Source: Chlorokybus atmophyticus (lineage: Eukaryota; Streptophyta; Chlorokybophyceae; Chlorokybales; Chlorokybaceae). Taken from it: a stretch of 64,000 nucleotides of DNA. A program made the position numbers and the translations under genes. The notes under the pieces were generated by a model. The model worked only from the letters and a program-made list of their open reading frames with translations, did not search any database and had not been told where the DNA came from. Location of the stretch: NCBI GenBank assembly GCA_009103225.1, contig RHPI01003369.1:884281-948280 (forward strand), in the 5' to 3' direction. Positions 1 to 11,005 of this stretch are shown piece by piece; position 1 is the first letter of the stretch; each line of letters starts with the position of its first letter.

Positions 1-25
1 GGGGGGGGGGGGGGGGGGGGGGGGG
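1..25. repeat. poly-G run at window edge
   Basis: The first 25 bases are all G. A similar G run flanks the N gap at 25853-25954 on both sides, so such runs may be true homopolymers where reads stop, or an assembly edge effect. Confidence 0.9.
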
Positions 26-106
26 AGCAACCAGTGCTCATGTTGAGATCGCTAAGCTCATAAGCAAGAAGTACATATTCACCTAGAGCTAAGTGTGATG
101 ACCCAC

Positions 107-590
107 CGTGAGGAACGTGTTTGGGTCAACGATGATGTGAGCGGGTGGCACAGTGGTGATGGGAGTGTCGGGCACACCCGAGTGCCAGTCCACGCCATCC
201 GACGACCACAGCTCGTTGAAGAACTTGCCCCATGTGTAGTCCCGACGGAAAGCCGCCTGAAATGTAAACTGCACCTGGTACTGCGTTGACGCATCTGAAC
301 CCGGCTTGGGCTCCCAGTAGATTGTACCGTAGCGGAAATGCGTGGCTGCGCAATTACGTCACCGTTAGTCACTGAGGCTTCCATATTACGCAAAAGCATG
401 AGACCTTATCGACACGCATAGCTCCCTGACAAGTGTGTTCGTGCTTTGGTACTCTTTTTACAACTGCAACTGAAGGTGGTGGTGTAGCGCAATTGAGCAA
501 GAAGCTACTGAAGGTGATGTTGAGGCCACTCAATTGACTTACGTTGAATTCAAAAAACAAGCAGTTTAACACGAATGGAGCACACATCTT
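107..590 (-). CDS. partial CDS: two exons of an unrecognised secreted-type protein
   Basis: Two exons on the minus strand can be proposed. The downstream exon, about 345 to 107, begins after an acceptor ending GCGCAG and reads THFRYGTIYWEPKPG, then a stretch rich in aromatic and charged residues (FRRDYTWGKFFNELW), up to a donor of the type ACG|GTGGGT. The upstream exon, about 588 to 432, encodes FEFNVSQLSGLNITFSS and ends near a GTACCA donor. The HFRYGT-x-x-W pattern resembles repeated segments of large secreted proteins in protists and some bacteria; that is from memory and unverified. No start or stop codon can be assigned, and the 3' end would lie off the left edge. No function is assigned. 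Confidence 0.4.
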
Positions 591-599
591 GGTAATGTC

Positions 600-2925
600 C
601 TCACATGTGTATGCAGCCGATCACAAAACTCTACAGGCACACCGCTATGAGTGCGTAGTCAACAGTGAGCCGACTACATGTGGACAGTACTCTAAGTGGA
701 TGTGCTAACGTCAAGCACAACGTTTGCTGAGTTACAAGTGCGATCGACCAACGCCCGCCCTTACCAGAGGCAACGGAGAGTGTACAGAGCAAAAGCAACA
801 GCGCCTTGCTCGCCAGCTGCCCGCCCCCCTGGCGGGGGGGCCGTCTTCTCCGGCTTCCTTCTTCCATTGGAGGAAGGGGGAGACTACGGCAACTACAGGG
901 GCGATGACATGCCCTGTACAAGAGGGGATCGCTGCTGCCTGCCCTCAATGCACCTTGAAGCACAATCAACGCCCTAATCCGTCCGGCGCTCGTCTCAAGC
1001 AGATCAGCATGCGCCGATCCCAGCTCCAACACGTCCTTCTGGCCTCTGAAGGCCTGCGTGGGGGCAACACTCCCGCTCCTCCTCCTCCGCCGCCGCCGCC
1101 GCCGCCGCCTTGCCTGGGCCCGCGAAGCCCGCTGTGATAACTGTCTGCTAGGCGCTGGCGGGGAAGTGTTAACCTTATTTTTCCCCCACTCAATGTGTGT
1201 CACATTGCCGCGTTGCCCACCCCTCCAACTAACTGTCGCGCATGAAGACAAATTGCCGATAACGGTTTTGCCGAGGGGATTGAAGGCTTGGACAAAAACC
1301 GCAAAAACTTGAAGGTGTTCTAGGGTTATTCCGCATACCAAGCCCATTTTCGCGAACTTGCTTCACATACAGTGCAAACTGCTCGACCCCAATTGTCTTG
1401 AGTTCTGAGGAATCAGTTTATTCATATAAATTTCCACCAAAGTTAAGTTTCTAGTTGCAGGTTTAACGCGTTCAGACGCCTTTCTACCGGTAGTTTATCG
1501 GCGGCAGGTCCCATTAAAGCGTCACGTGACTTGCCAGCTTCCAGGCATTCTTACACCGATTTACCTGCTGGCTGTAACCATACGGACAAGCACAACAGAC
1601 TGCTGCAGACCATACCACCTGTGGGTAATCGTATCTGGCAATGTCACTCAATCAAGCCTAGACAAGCCTAGATTGTCACTATGCTGTTGAGTCAACAGCA
1701 GGATGATCAGCAATGGATAGTGTACCACGAGTACATGATTTAAAGTGTAAAATGTAGTTATAGACACACGCATATATAGATGATTGTGTATATAGGTGTA
1801 ATTCACTGTCATTCTCACGCATTATCATCAAAGATTATCTTATTATCAATTGTTGCGATGTAGTCACTACATTGTAGGAAGCTGCATATGTTTGATATAT
1901 ACAAACAATACAGCAATGCGCCGCATGACGTGCATGCAGCAATCTAGATTTCAATTATTGTCTGCATATTTTCCACTTAGCACACATGCGTACAACGCGC
2001 ACGTCCTCGCACAGGGCTGCTCCCATGTGCACATGCAGGCTCACATATATAGACGCATGTGCATGCGCCCACCCACACCCACACACATACACGTACATGC
2101 TCCCACACTCATTCACGTGCCACTTTAAGTGGCGCTGTTAATATCTTAGCCGTCGCAAACACCTTTCAGAAACATCTCAACATCTGAGACAGGTACCCAT
2201 GCACACAAAGCTACAAATGTTAACATTTTCATCGCAAATACCCTTACAAACCATCTCACTGTTTAAGGTGGATACCCATGCCCCCCCCCCCCCCCCCCCC
2301 AAACANAGAAGAAGAATTGAATGTGCATGTTGTAGTAACACACGTTCACTACACATTCAATACAGCGTCTCCTCATTGTCAGGGTTAACGTTGCGCTCTG
2401 GAATTGATAGCTTGCAACGAGAGCATATAAAGACATTGGGGGTATAATTTGCTCGCACTGGGCAACCTGCTGTTGAGCCCCATCACCACGCCATTGCCGT
2501 TGTTGCTATTCATATGCATGTTTGCTGCCATTAACGACTAACCGTTGATGTGCATCACGTTGAGCAAACCTTACCACTACCACTGCTTGCTTGCATGCGG
2601 TAATGTGATGTCCGATATCCTTTGGTCACAGCAGTGTTCTTGCATATGCTATATCATTACGAATTTCAACATGACAGGGTGCTTTAATACCACGATACAA
2701 TCTGCCTTCGATATAAGCAAATTCTGACTATTGCAAGTTTACCTCGTTTTAAGCACATCTTGCGGTCAGATTAAGGCAATCTGCAAGGCTATTTACTCCG
2801 ACGCATAGCACTCAGGTTTGCACACCATGTTGTACAGTATGTGGATGACCTCTGCGTTGTGGCATTGCCAGAGTTCACTGCGTGCATGTACCTGCACCCA
2901 CAAGCCTTGGGTGGCAACATATACC
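600..2925. other. gene-poor region with low-complexity tracts
   Basis: I see no convincing gene. The open frames at 631-1347 are made of a CCT/CCG trinucleotide run near 1075-1110 read in several frames. 1740-2120 is TA/CA-rich. A C run at 2281-2300 ends close to an ambiguous base (2306), probably an unresolved homopolymer. Confidence 0.6.
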
Positions 2926-2930
2926 CACGT
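2926..2930. repeat. target-site duplication CACGT (left) of chromovirus
   Basis: CACGT directly precedes the left LTR. The same five bases follow the right LTR at 10378-10382. A 5-bp duplication is normal for Ty3/gypsy integrases and shows that both LTR ends are intact. Confidence 0.92.
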
Positions 2931-3266
2931 TGTCAGGAGAGGGGGTGCTCCCTCATACCTTTAATCCCGTACCCCAACACCACCACCAGCCACGTCGCCC
3001 ACCCCGCCGCCGCCAGGGGCAACTGCCGAAGCAGAAGATCCCCTGGCTATGGCGGCCGCTGCGTTAGCAGCGCCGCCATGCGGCTGATATCGACATGAGA
3101 CTCATGTCTCATGTCGATATCAGTGTTACAGATAAGTAACACTACATTAGGGCCTTAACATAGGTTAACGGCCCTAATATGGCTTAATAGGCTGTATAAT
3201 CCCGTTGGGACCCTTTTTTAATCCTAAATAAGGGCGGGGAACCTCTATGGAGGTAGCACCGTTACA
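2931..3266 (-). repeat. 3' LTR of Ty3/gypsy chromovirus
   Basis: On the minus strand this repeat starts TGTAACGGTG and ends CTCCTGACA, giving TG...CA termini. It is 336 bp and closely matches the 338-bp repeat at 10040-10377. It contains a perfect inverted repeat (arms 3084-3100 and 3107-3123, 6-nt loop) that is imperfect in the other LTR. Next to it, on the internal side, lies the polypurine tract. Confidence 0.93.
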
Positions 3267-3280
3267 TTCCCCCCCACTTA
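3267..3280 (-). other. polypurine tract of chromovirus
   Basis: Minus-strand TAAGTGGGGGGGAA abuts the 3' LTR start (TGTAACGG). This is the expected place for plus-strand DNA priming. The same tract occurs next to the TRIM LTRs at 10844-10857 and 11323-11336. Confidence 0.88.
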
Positions 3281-3388
3281 GGTTTCAATGTCATAATTGA
3301 AGGGTTAGCAAAGCCCCCCCACGAGTAAAGGAACGAAAGTAGTAAGAGAATTAGGGCCGAAGCGGTAAAGATGTCTGCCAGCACCCTT

Positions 3389-4216
3389 TTACCGTTTGCG
3401 TGTGGACACAATACTCCAGTACCCCCGAAGAATCTCCTCGCAATTGGTAAGATTCTTTTTGGGCTCCCATGTATTGTGCTCAACACCATACCCTTTCCAT
3501 TTCACCAAGTAAGACGACGCGCGTCCGCGTCGAGGCTTACGATGACTCAGGATTGCTTCCACCTCATACTCGAAAGTATCGTCGCCATCCACTGCAACGG
3601 GGGGTGGAGGAGGTTGAACCCGACCGTCAGAACGGTACGGTTTCAGTACACTCACATGAAACACATTGTGAATGCGTATCGATTTTGACAAGTCCAATCG
3701 ATACGCGTGAGTGCCGACCCGATCAATCACTTTAAACGGGCCTATCCAGCGAGGGAAAAACTTGCGAATACCCACTCCCTTGATGGATATGTTTTTGGTG
3801 CTGAGAAGCACCGAACAGCCCACATCGCAGTTGGCCTCTCTACGATGCGCATCAGCATGGGCTTTTTGTCTGTCTTGCGCTGCGCGCAAACAGTCCTTTG
3901 CCAACGCTAACCTATCCTGCATGGCCGAAGCCATCTCGCGTGCTGCAGGTACGCGAGTTATGTTGGTGGCGGGCAACTTAATGTTCAAAGGACTCAGTGG
4001 ATGCACTCCATAATTCAAAAAAAACGGAGTTTCCTGCACACTCTCTTGCCATGCATCGTTAATCGCGAACTCAACCATTGGGAGATAAACATCCCAATCC
4101 CATTGGTTCGGATTCACATAATGCCGGATGGTTTCTTCAATCACTTGATTGGCGCGCTCTGTCTGACCATCCGTCTGTGGATGGTAAGCTGTGCTTATGT
4201 TTTGTTGAATATGTAA
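3389..4216 (-). pseudogene. pol: integrase C-terminal part with GPF motif and chromodomain
   Basis: The frame begins within the integrase core (HPQTDGQTERANQ, containing the third acidic catalytic residue), continues through FAINDAWQESVQETPFFLNYG, and contains the GPY/F-type module RWIGPFKVI. It ends in a chromodomain running from about EYEVEAILSHRK to KWKGYGVEHNTWEPKKNL, with a short basic tail before the stop at 3389. Chromodomains of this group direct insertion into heterochromatin by reading histone marks; the family role is known, the target here is inferred. An in-frame TAG at about 4235 separates this segment from the upstream integrase core. Confidence 0.9.
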
Positions 4217-4234
4217 GAAGCTGCATAACGACTT

Positions 4235-5054
4235 CCAAAACTAAGCTACAAATCGCGGATCGCGATCAGACACGAAGTTACGAGGCAACCCATATAACTT
4301 AAACACAGAGGCGACAAAAATCATCGCTAACTCATGGGAGCCTATTTCCGTGCGGCAAGGGACAATGTGAACCATTTTTGTTAAACGGTCCACAAAAACT
4401 TCAACCGCAGTGTGCCCTGATGCTGTCTCCGGGAGCTCAGTAATTAGGTCCATACTCACACTTTCCCACTTGCCATCAGGAACAGGCAAAGGTCGCAGCA
4501 ACCCAGCGGGTTTCTGACGTAACGGCTTGTAACGCTGACATTTGTCACACGTGTCAACATAATGCTTCACGTCAACAGGCACGATGGCCACCAGTACTGT
4601 TGCGCTGCCTTAGTAGTCCTGCGACCCACAAAGTGCCCAGTATACGATGGATCGTGTACTTCATCTATGCATTTTATGCGCAACCCAGCATGGTCGGGTT
4701 TCACCAAGCTGGCGCTCATATAATACAAGTTGTCTCTGTTGTCAAGCTTTTGTACATGCTTTTGTATAGAGAACCATGGGTCTAATGCATACCCCTGTAA
4801 AACAGCTTGCACAAACTCATCACTAGGAGGCAATGTACCCTGCGTTGCACGCAACTGCGCACGCATAACTGCCAATAATAACGGACAGCGACTTAAAGGA
4901 TCTGCCACGTTGGTTCTGCCCGGCCGGTATACCCATTCAAAGGTAAACCGCGACAGGAACTCATTCCAGCAAGCTTGCCTACGCGACAAGTTAAGCTGTG
5001 TTGTAAAGTACACCAACGGGTTGTGATCAGTCACCACTGTGAACTGAACTCCCT
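4235..5054 (-). pseudogene. pol: RNase H end, integrase zinc finger and core (left copy of internal duplication)
   Basis: Reading 5079 to 4567 gives the RNase H tail ([26 protein letters not shown]), a linker, and the start of the integrase H2C2 zinc finger ([23 protein letters not shown]). A frameshift near 4590 is followed by the second zinc-finger half (CDKCQRYKPLRQKPAG) and the catalytic core with SMDLITELPE and VSDRDPRF (two acidic catalytic residues). The segment is repeated at 5055-5677. This copy keeps the zinc-finger coding order that the right copy has lost through inversion. Confidence 0.88.
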
Positions 5055-5677
5055 TAGGTCCATACTCACACTTTCCCACTTGTTATTAGGAACAGGCAAA
5101 GGTCGCAGCAACCCACCGGGTTTCTGACGTAACGGCTTGTCACGCTGACAATTGTCACACGTGCCAACATAATGCTTCACGTCAACAGGCAACGATGGCC
5201 ACCAGTACAACTGGTGCGCTGCCTTAGTATATACTGGGCACTTTGCGGGTCGCAGGCCAAGTCAGTATGGTGGATCGTGTACTTTAGCTATGCATTTCAT
5301 GCGCAACCCAGCATGGTCAGGTTTCACCAAGCTGGCGCTCATATAATACGAGTTGTCTCTGTTGTCAAGCTTTTGTACATGCTCTTGTATAGAGAACCAT
5401 GGGTCTAATGCATACCCCTGTAAAACAGCTTGCACAAACTCATCACTAGGAGGCAATGTACCCTGCGTTGCACGCAACTGCGCACGCATAACTGCCAACA
5501 ATAACGGACAGCGACTTAAAGGATCTGCCACGTTGGTTCTGCCCGGCCGGTATACCCATTCGAAGGTAAACCGCGACAGGAACTCATTCCAGCGAGCTTG
5601 CCTACGCGACAAGTTTAGCTGTGTTGAGAAGTACACCAACGGGTTGTGATCAGTCACCACTGTGAACTGAACTCCCT
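4445..5677. repeat. internal 610-bp tandem duplication in pol
   Basis: The block from 4445 (starting TAGGTCCATACTCAC) recurs from 5055, covering the integrase core start, zinc finger, linker and RNase H C-terminus. The right junction is visible at 5671-5677, where the shared sequence ACTCCCT turns into different flanking DNA. The copies are about 95 percent alike by eye. The right copy has a 27-bp inverted segment (5230-5256) relative to 4618-4644. Confidence 0.9.
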
Positions 5678-6700
5678 CCAAGTAACATCGCCATGTTTCA
5701 AGAGCATGCACTATACCAAGCAATTCCTGGTAGTGTAGTTCACCTTTGCTAGGATGAATTTCCTACTCTCATAAGCACATGGTCGGCCATCCTGTGAGCA
5801 ATACTGCACCGTGGTGACCACACCCAGGGGTGGAGGCATCGCTAATCACAGTGAAGTGTTTATCCCAATTTGGCAATGCCAATACTGGTGCCAAAGTCAA
5901 AGCCAGCTTCACTTGTTGCATAGCAGCTTCTTGTGCTGCTGTGCAAGAGAACTGGGCATCCTTTCGCAACAGTTTGTCAAAGGCACCACTACTGTGGAGT
6001 ACCCCATCATAAACTTGCGAAAGTAGTTTGCCAATCCCAAGAATGATCGTTGCTGATGGATATTCCTAGGTTCAGGCCAATCCTTTACAACTTGCGGGGG
6101 TCAGGTTTCACACCTGCACCGCTCACAATGTGCCCCAAGAATGGCAACTCCGTCTTGCAGAAGTCACACTTCGCAAGATTGGCAAACAAGCGATGTGTAC
6201 GCAGCAAGGCAAACTCCGCTTCCAAGTGCTGCTTATGCTCTTTTTTGGTTTTACCAAAGACAATGATGTCATCCAAGTAAACCATAACATACTTGCTAAG
6301 TATGCCACCGAAATTCTTATTCATTCCCGTCTAAAACACTGCGAGCGCATTAGTCAATCCAAAAGGTAACACTTTGTATTGATAATGGCCCGAAGGTGTT
6401 CTGAATGCTGTCTTGTAAACATCCGGATGAAGGATGAATCCGGATTTGATGATACCCATTTGTCAAGTCTAACATATTAAAGTACGCATTTCCCGACAGT
6501 TTATCCAACACATCAATATGGGCAACGGCTATCGATTCTTTACCGTGATCTTGTTAAAAGCACGGTAATCCACACACATGCGTAGCTTTCCATTCTTTTT
6601 CATCACAAACAAGATGGGCGCGCCAAAGGGTGAAGAACTCGGTTCAATCAACCCCTTTTTCAATAACTCGTTGATTTGAGTTTCCATTTCCCGCCTCTCT
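5262..6700 (-). pseudogene. pol: reverse transcriptase and RNase H region of pol, broken
   Basis: From right to left: an N-terminal RT block (about 6700-6560; [20 protein letters not shown]), a damaged middle block at 6560-6330 with stops and shifts, the catalytic YLDD box (KYVMVYLDDIIVFGKTKKE; about 6268-6279), FLGHIVSGAGVKPDP, then the RNase H start (TVISDAS; 5969-5769) and its C-terminal half (5723-5262). RT copies element RNA to DNA and RNase H removes the RNA strand. At least four frame breaks are visible, so no single polyprotein can be read. Confidence 0.9.
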
Positions 6701-7760
6701 CAGGGGCTTAGCCTATATATAGGCCGAAACGGAGGCTCACTATTAGGAATGAGTGGTATTGTGTGTCCGACACCTCGATCAGGAGGTAAGCCTGGCAACT
6801 CATCTGAGAACACATCTTGATATTTCTCAATGATGTCTGCAACACCTTCTGTATTTCCCGGCACAAAGTTGTCCGACGACGTCAAGTGTACCAGAAAAGC
6901 CGGTGTGTTTTTGCGCAACGCACGTTTCCCTTGCAGTGCAGTGAGTAACGCAGGGTCGGGCTGCTTGTGGTTTAAGCTATGTGACCCTTTCACAGACAAT
7001 GTTACACGCTTACGACCAGTCTTTGCTATGCACAAGCGTGCGCCAGTATCCAATGTCATTTTTACATTCTCCTACCATTCCTGTCCTAATACCACATCAA
7101 CACCTGATATGTCGATGGATACCACTATGAAAGTAAGAGTGGCATGATAATTACCAATCTTTATTGTCATTGTTATTTCCCCTTTCACTGGCAACGCACC
7201 CCTGCACCGGCAGCTGAAAATGCAGAGGGTCTACGCGCTATTTTGTTGCGCACAACCCATTGTTTCTCAACGAGATTGTGTGTTGCACCAGTGTCATTCA
7301 AGAACGAACTGTTTACACCTTGCATTGTGCCATTAAATGTCCACAACAGAGCTACTACCCGTCCTTGAAATGTAGCCAAGAGTCCGTAACAAATGCGAGG
7401 GTTGAGTAAAATTGCTGACAATCGCACTGTCCCTGTTTCACGCTTGCTAAATCGCTTCAACACAGTTCCCCCTCGAGTGTGTTTCAACCATGGGCCATGA
7501 TATGTAGGCACCATCACTACCATACTTAAGGTTTTGTGCTTACTTTGCAACTCGGTCAAAGTGTGCAACGCATCGGTAAGCATGTTAAACTCCACATGTA
7601 CAAACACACAAGCATTCTCTTCCACCTTTTCAACGTCAAAAAGTGGTAACTTGCTATGTGCTTGCCATGCATGTGTCATTACATGCACTTGGAACAGCTC
7701 ATCAAACCAGTTTGCTACTAGTACAAGCAACTGGTTATCAACCAGTTCTACATCAACCAC
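6700..7760 (-). pseudogene. pol: retropepsin-type protease region and pol N-terminus, broken
   Basis: The frame 7760-7185 contains NDTGATHNLV, the D-T-G-A active site of aspartic retropepsins. Around 7185-7060 the frame shifts to one ending VVLGQEW-like sequence, then a connector with DVFSDELPGLPPDRG leading into RT. A stop at 6700 closes this frame. The protease would cut the Gag-Pol polyprotein. The usual catalytic signature is present but the reading frame is interrupted. Confidence 0.82.
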
Positions 7761-7775
7761 GGCGTAATATTAATC

Positions 7776-9210
7776 CTATTCAACCTTCTTGGCATTGCCC
7801 TTCCCCTTGGTTGGGCAGTTCTTTGCGATGTGGCCAGGCTGATGACAGACGTAACAGGTGCGAGCCGCAGCAGGCATGGCACCATCAGCAGGTGCGCTAC
7901 TGGTAGAAGCACCAAATGTCTTCGCCTTCTTTGCCAGGTGTGCACTCGGATGAGAGAAACGCTTTCCTCCCACCCCCGGCGGCTTGGCCGAAACTGCCAC
8001 ATGTGACTTGTCCTGCACCGTCGTGTCATCATTATACAGGTACACGCTCAGCTTTTGCAGGTTGGCCAAGTCCTCTGAAACCCAAGGAAGTCCCGTTGCC
8101 GTGTTGTACTGCAGCTGATCACGCACACGCGCATCCAAGCCGCGCTTGTACAACTCAAACTGCTCGGCCTTGTCCATGGGCATCAGGCCGCTGTTTGCAC
8201 GACCCACCAATGCCTGAAACTCCTGCAGATAGGTTGAGGCCGCCTGACCACTCGGGCGCAACTTGCTGAGCTTGTTGCGAGCCTGAGTAGCCGAGTCCAT
8301 GCCACCATAGCGTTCCATCAGGAACTGAAAAAGTGCCTCCACTGTCTTGGCAGCACCATCTTCTGTCTGCCTCGCCCATTCGGCGAGAGCACCAAATGGC
8401 ATGAGCAACTCAGCAACAGCAATGTGCTCATTGTCCGGGCGCTTGAGTGCCGTCAAGTAGTGCTCGACAGTGACCACCCTGTCGTGAATGCTGACGCTGC
8501 CGTTAGGCTTGAACTTCGCAAGCTTGTTCAGCGCTGTCACCGGCAGACCTGCTGAAGTAGCACCCGCTACCAGTTGTCGCAGCGCCACCAACTCAGACTG
8601 CATAGCATCGAGGCGTGCCGTCAACTGCACTCGGCCAGTCAACTTGTCTTCCAAGTTAGGTCCCAAGTACCAGAACACATCCTTGCAACGCTGTGAGGTT
8701 TTCACTCCCAAGTTGGCCAAAGCCTCAAACGCCATTCACTTGCCTTGGTAAGGGAGAGGCTTATCATATACGGTCATGATAGCAGCCACCTTTGGATCAC
8801 CTCGCACGAGTGGCGGGATGTTGTTCGTCAGCTCATGTTCGAGCATGCGGATCACCATCTCCTTGCTTGCACGAGGGAGTGTGGCAAAGTCTGTCTCATA
8901 GCCATCACAAACCGTCTGCGCCCATGCATCCCACGTTTCCTTGACGAAGCTGAGGGTGGGCAGCAAGTAGAGTTTTGCGCTTTGAGGCATACTTCTCAAT
9001 GGCCCCGCCAATGACACTCTGTGTGTCCACTGCAGCTGGTCCACTTTGAGAAGACTGGTTGGGAGAAGCTTCGCTGTCTTGCTTAGCTCCTTCCTTATCA
9101 CTGTCAGTAAGCTTATAGCTTTCACTCGTGTTAGAGTAGTTCACTTCCTCTTCACTCGATGGCTCATATGATGTGGACTTCTCCACATCATCCCCTCCTT
9201 GGTCAGACAT
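7776..9210 (-). pseudogene. gag: gag-like polyprotein with CCHC zinc knuckle, interrupted
   Basis: The likely start is the ATG at 9210 (MSDQGGDDVEKSTSYEPS), beginning an acidic Ser/Glu-rich head. A one-base excess in an A4 run at 8971-8980 shifts the frame to SFVKETWDAWAQTVCDGYE. An in-frame TGA at 8736-8738 lies directly before ATGGCGTTTGAGG, after which 319 codons stay open. The C-terminal part holds a retroviral-type zinc knuckle, CYVCHQPGHIAKNC, and a basic tail (KGKGNAKKVE). Gag forms the particle and packages RNA. The frame is unchanged across the TGA, so a point mutation, readthrough or reinitiation at the adjacent ATG are all possible. Confidence 0.88.
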
Positions 9211-10026
9211 CTGCCCAAGAATACAAGCCGTCAATAGTAGAAGTGTGCAAGTGCACAAAACACACAAGTTGTGCACTGCAAAAGTGTCAAAACCTATAGA
9301 TTTTGTCTCGTCAAGTTTTAAGTGCTTAACGTGGAGTATGCAGCTCAAACAAGAGCTCTCCACACACCTTTGAGCTAGACACTCATTTTAAAACAAACCG
9401 CACGCAAATCCACGCGGCGGTTCACAAGTTACAACTTGTCAAAGTTTTCACTTTGTACAGCTCAACCCACAATTGTAATTGACGCACAGGGTGCCAAAAT
9501 CTCGTTGAATCAACCCTATAGGCTGATATTAGCGAGTTGTGAGTTTGATATCGGCCGCACTGAGTGACTCTGGCGGCCTCACCGCATTGACTGGCGGTAA
9601 CGGCAGCCGATGTTGCCACCGGACTGCCTCGCAAGGGTTGGTTTTGTGAATACAATTTCACACCCTTCACACCACCACGAATCTACGTGGTGGCAAGCGC
9701 ACAAGCACAGTAATGTTATCACAATAATGTAATTACAAGTGATGTGCTGGGCATGCAATGCTTGGGGGGCAGCCTAAGTGGCCGCCTTCCCTTCACGCAA
9801 GCTAACAAGCCTGGCTAGGCAAGGCAGGGCAAGGCAAGCAAATTAGGCTAAGCTAGGCTAAGCACCAGCAGCAACTATAACTACTATAACAACAACAACA
9901 ACAACAACAACAACTAGCTAACAACCGCCACTACCCACCCTAGTGGGTAGCGGCTGCTAGTTGCCGCTTGCCGCCGCAGTCGCTGCCGCCTGCCGCCGCC
10001 CCTCCCACAGGCCCCTCGCCGCCCGC
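9211..10026 (-). other. untranslated leader of chromovirus
   Basis: About 820 bp between primer site and gag start with no supported ORF. It contains a GGCTA/GGCAA-like pentamer tract (about 9810-9865) and a run of AAC triplets (about 9886-9912). Confidence 0.6.
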
Positions 10027-10038
10027 GCTCCAATACCA
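10027..10038 (-). other. primer-binding site of chromovirus (tRNA iMet type)
   Basis: Minus-strand TGGTATTGGAGC lies one base inside the 5' LTR. It matches 10 of 12 bases of the usual plant initiator-Met primer site TGGTATCAGAGC, which is known for many plant LTR elements. Confidence 0.82.
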
Positions 10039-10039
10039 A

Positions 10040-10377
10040 TGTCAGGAGAGGGGGTGCTCCCTCCTCCCTTTAATCCCCTACCCCAACACCACCACCAGCC
10101 ACGTCGCCCACGCCGCCGCCGCCAGGGGCAACTGCCGAAGCAGAAGATTCCCTGGCTATGGCGGCCGCTGCGTTAGCAGCGCCGCCATGCGGCTGATATC
10201 AACATGAGAGTCATATTCAATGTCGACATCAGTGTTACAGATAAGTAACAATACATTAGGGCCTTAACATAGGTTAACGGCCCTAATAGGGCTTAATAGG
10301 TTGTATAATCCCGTTGGGACGCTTATTAAATCTTAAATAAGGGCGGGGAACCTCTATGGAGGTAGCACACCGTTACA
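10040..10377 (-). repeat. 5' LTR of Ty3/gypsy chromovirus
   Basis: A 338-bp repeat, matching 2931-3266, with TG...CA ends on the minus strand. The hairpin that is perfect in the other LTR is here degraded by several substitutions. The target duplication CACGT follows at 10378-10382. Confidence 0.93.
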
Positions 10378-10764
10378 CACGTTATATGTTGACACTCACA
10401 CAGTTAGCACAGGGTGTTAGCATTCCACTTTTGGACTTGCTGATCTTCCAGCATCCTACTGCTGAGCTTGCTACCAGAGTGTACAACAAACTCAACACCG
10501 CTCCATTCCGACACATACCCCGGAGAAAGACACCACACCCCGGCAGTAACATAGCCAAGACAGCCAAGTTGGGGGTAGTGGTTTCGCAGTATGTAGGTTC
10601 ACGCGCATTTGCACCTTGCGTGAGCGCTTTGTCATGGCCATGGTGTAGTTGCTGACAGACGTGCAGGCTGATGGTTACTCCATGTGCGCGATGTTGGCAA
10701 AGCTAAGGGCCAAGATGTACACTGCACATGGAGGCATCTACGACACCACACACCAATGACTATA

Positions 10765-10843
10765 TGTCACAGCCCACTCGACCACAAAAGACTTGGTGCT
10801 TTTATGGTCGATTTGTGGTGATTTAATGTACCTTCCCGTTACA
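10765..10843 (-). repeat. TRIM LTR, copy 1 (3' end)
   Basis: 79 bp with TG...CA termini on the minus strand. It contains an imperfect inverted repeat (TCGACCACAAAAG against CTTTTATGGTCGA). Polypurine tract at 10844-10857. Confidence 0.9.
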
Positions 10844-10910
10844 TTCCCCCCCACTTAAGAACGCTGACGTCCTCGGCAGCTGGCGCCCATCAGCTGGGGA
10901 ACCCTCCCAG

Positions 10911-11005
10911 NNNNNNNNNNNNNNNNNNNNNNNNNNNNNNNNNNNNNNNNNNNNNNNNNNNNNNNNNNNNNNNNNNNNNNNNNNNNNNNNNNNNNNNNNN
11001 NNNNN
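10911..11005. other. assembly gap (95 N) inside TRIM unit
   Basis: The gap lies in the internal part of the first unit. The second unit (about 11378-11455) shows what the missing sequence probably resembles. A near-identical tandem copy is a likely cause of the gap. Confidence 0.95.

Larger units (their letters stand above)
2931..10377 (-). mobile_element. complete, decayed Ty3/gypsy chromovirus (LTR retrotransposon)
   Basis: The 7.45-kb element reads on the minus strand: 5' LTR (10040-10377), initiator-Met-type primer site (10027-10038), leader of about 820 bp, gag (7776-9210), protease, reverse transcriptase, RNase H, integrase with C-terminal chromodomain (ending at 3389), polypurine tract, 3' LTR. 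The order protease-RT-RNase H-integrase and the chromodomain place it in the chromovirus branch of Ty3/gypsy. It is flanked by CACGT on both sides. Gag and pol carry frameshifts and stops, and pol has an internal tandem duplication with a micro-inversion, so this copy is very unlikely to move on its own. The two LTRs differ at a modest number of sites, so the insertion is neither brand new nor ancient. Confidence 0.93.

Noticed and set aside
631-1347. 238-codon minus ORF with an Arg run
   Set aside because: The run is a CCT/CCG triplet tract, and the rest has no family resemblance or splice support.
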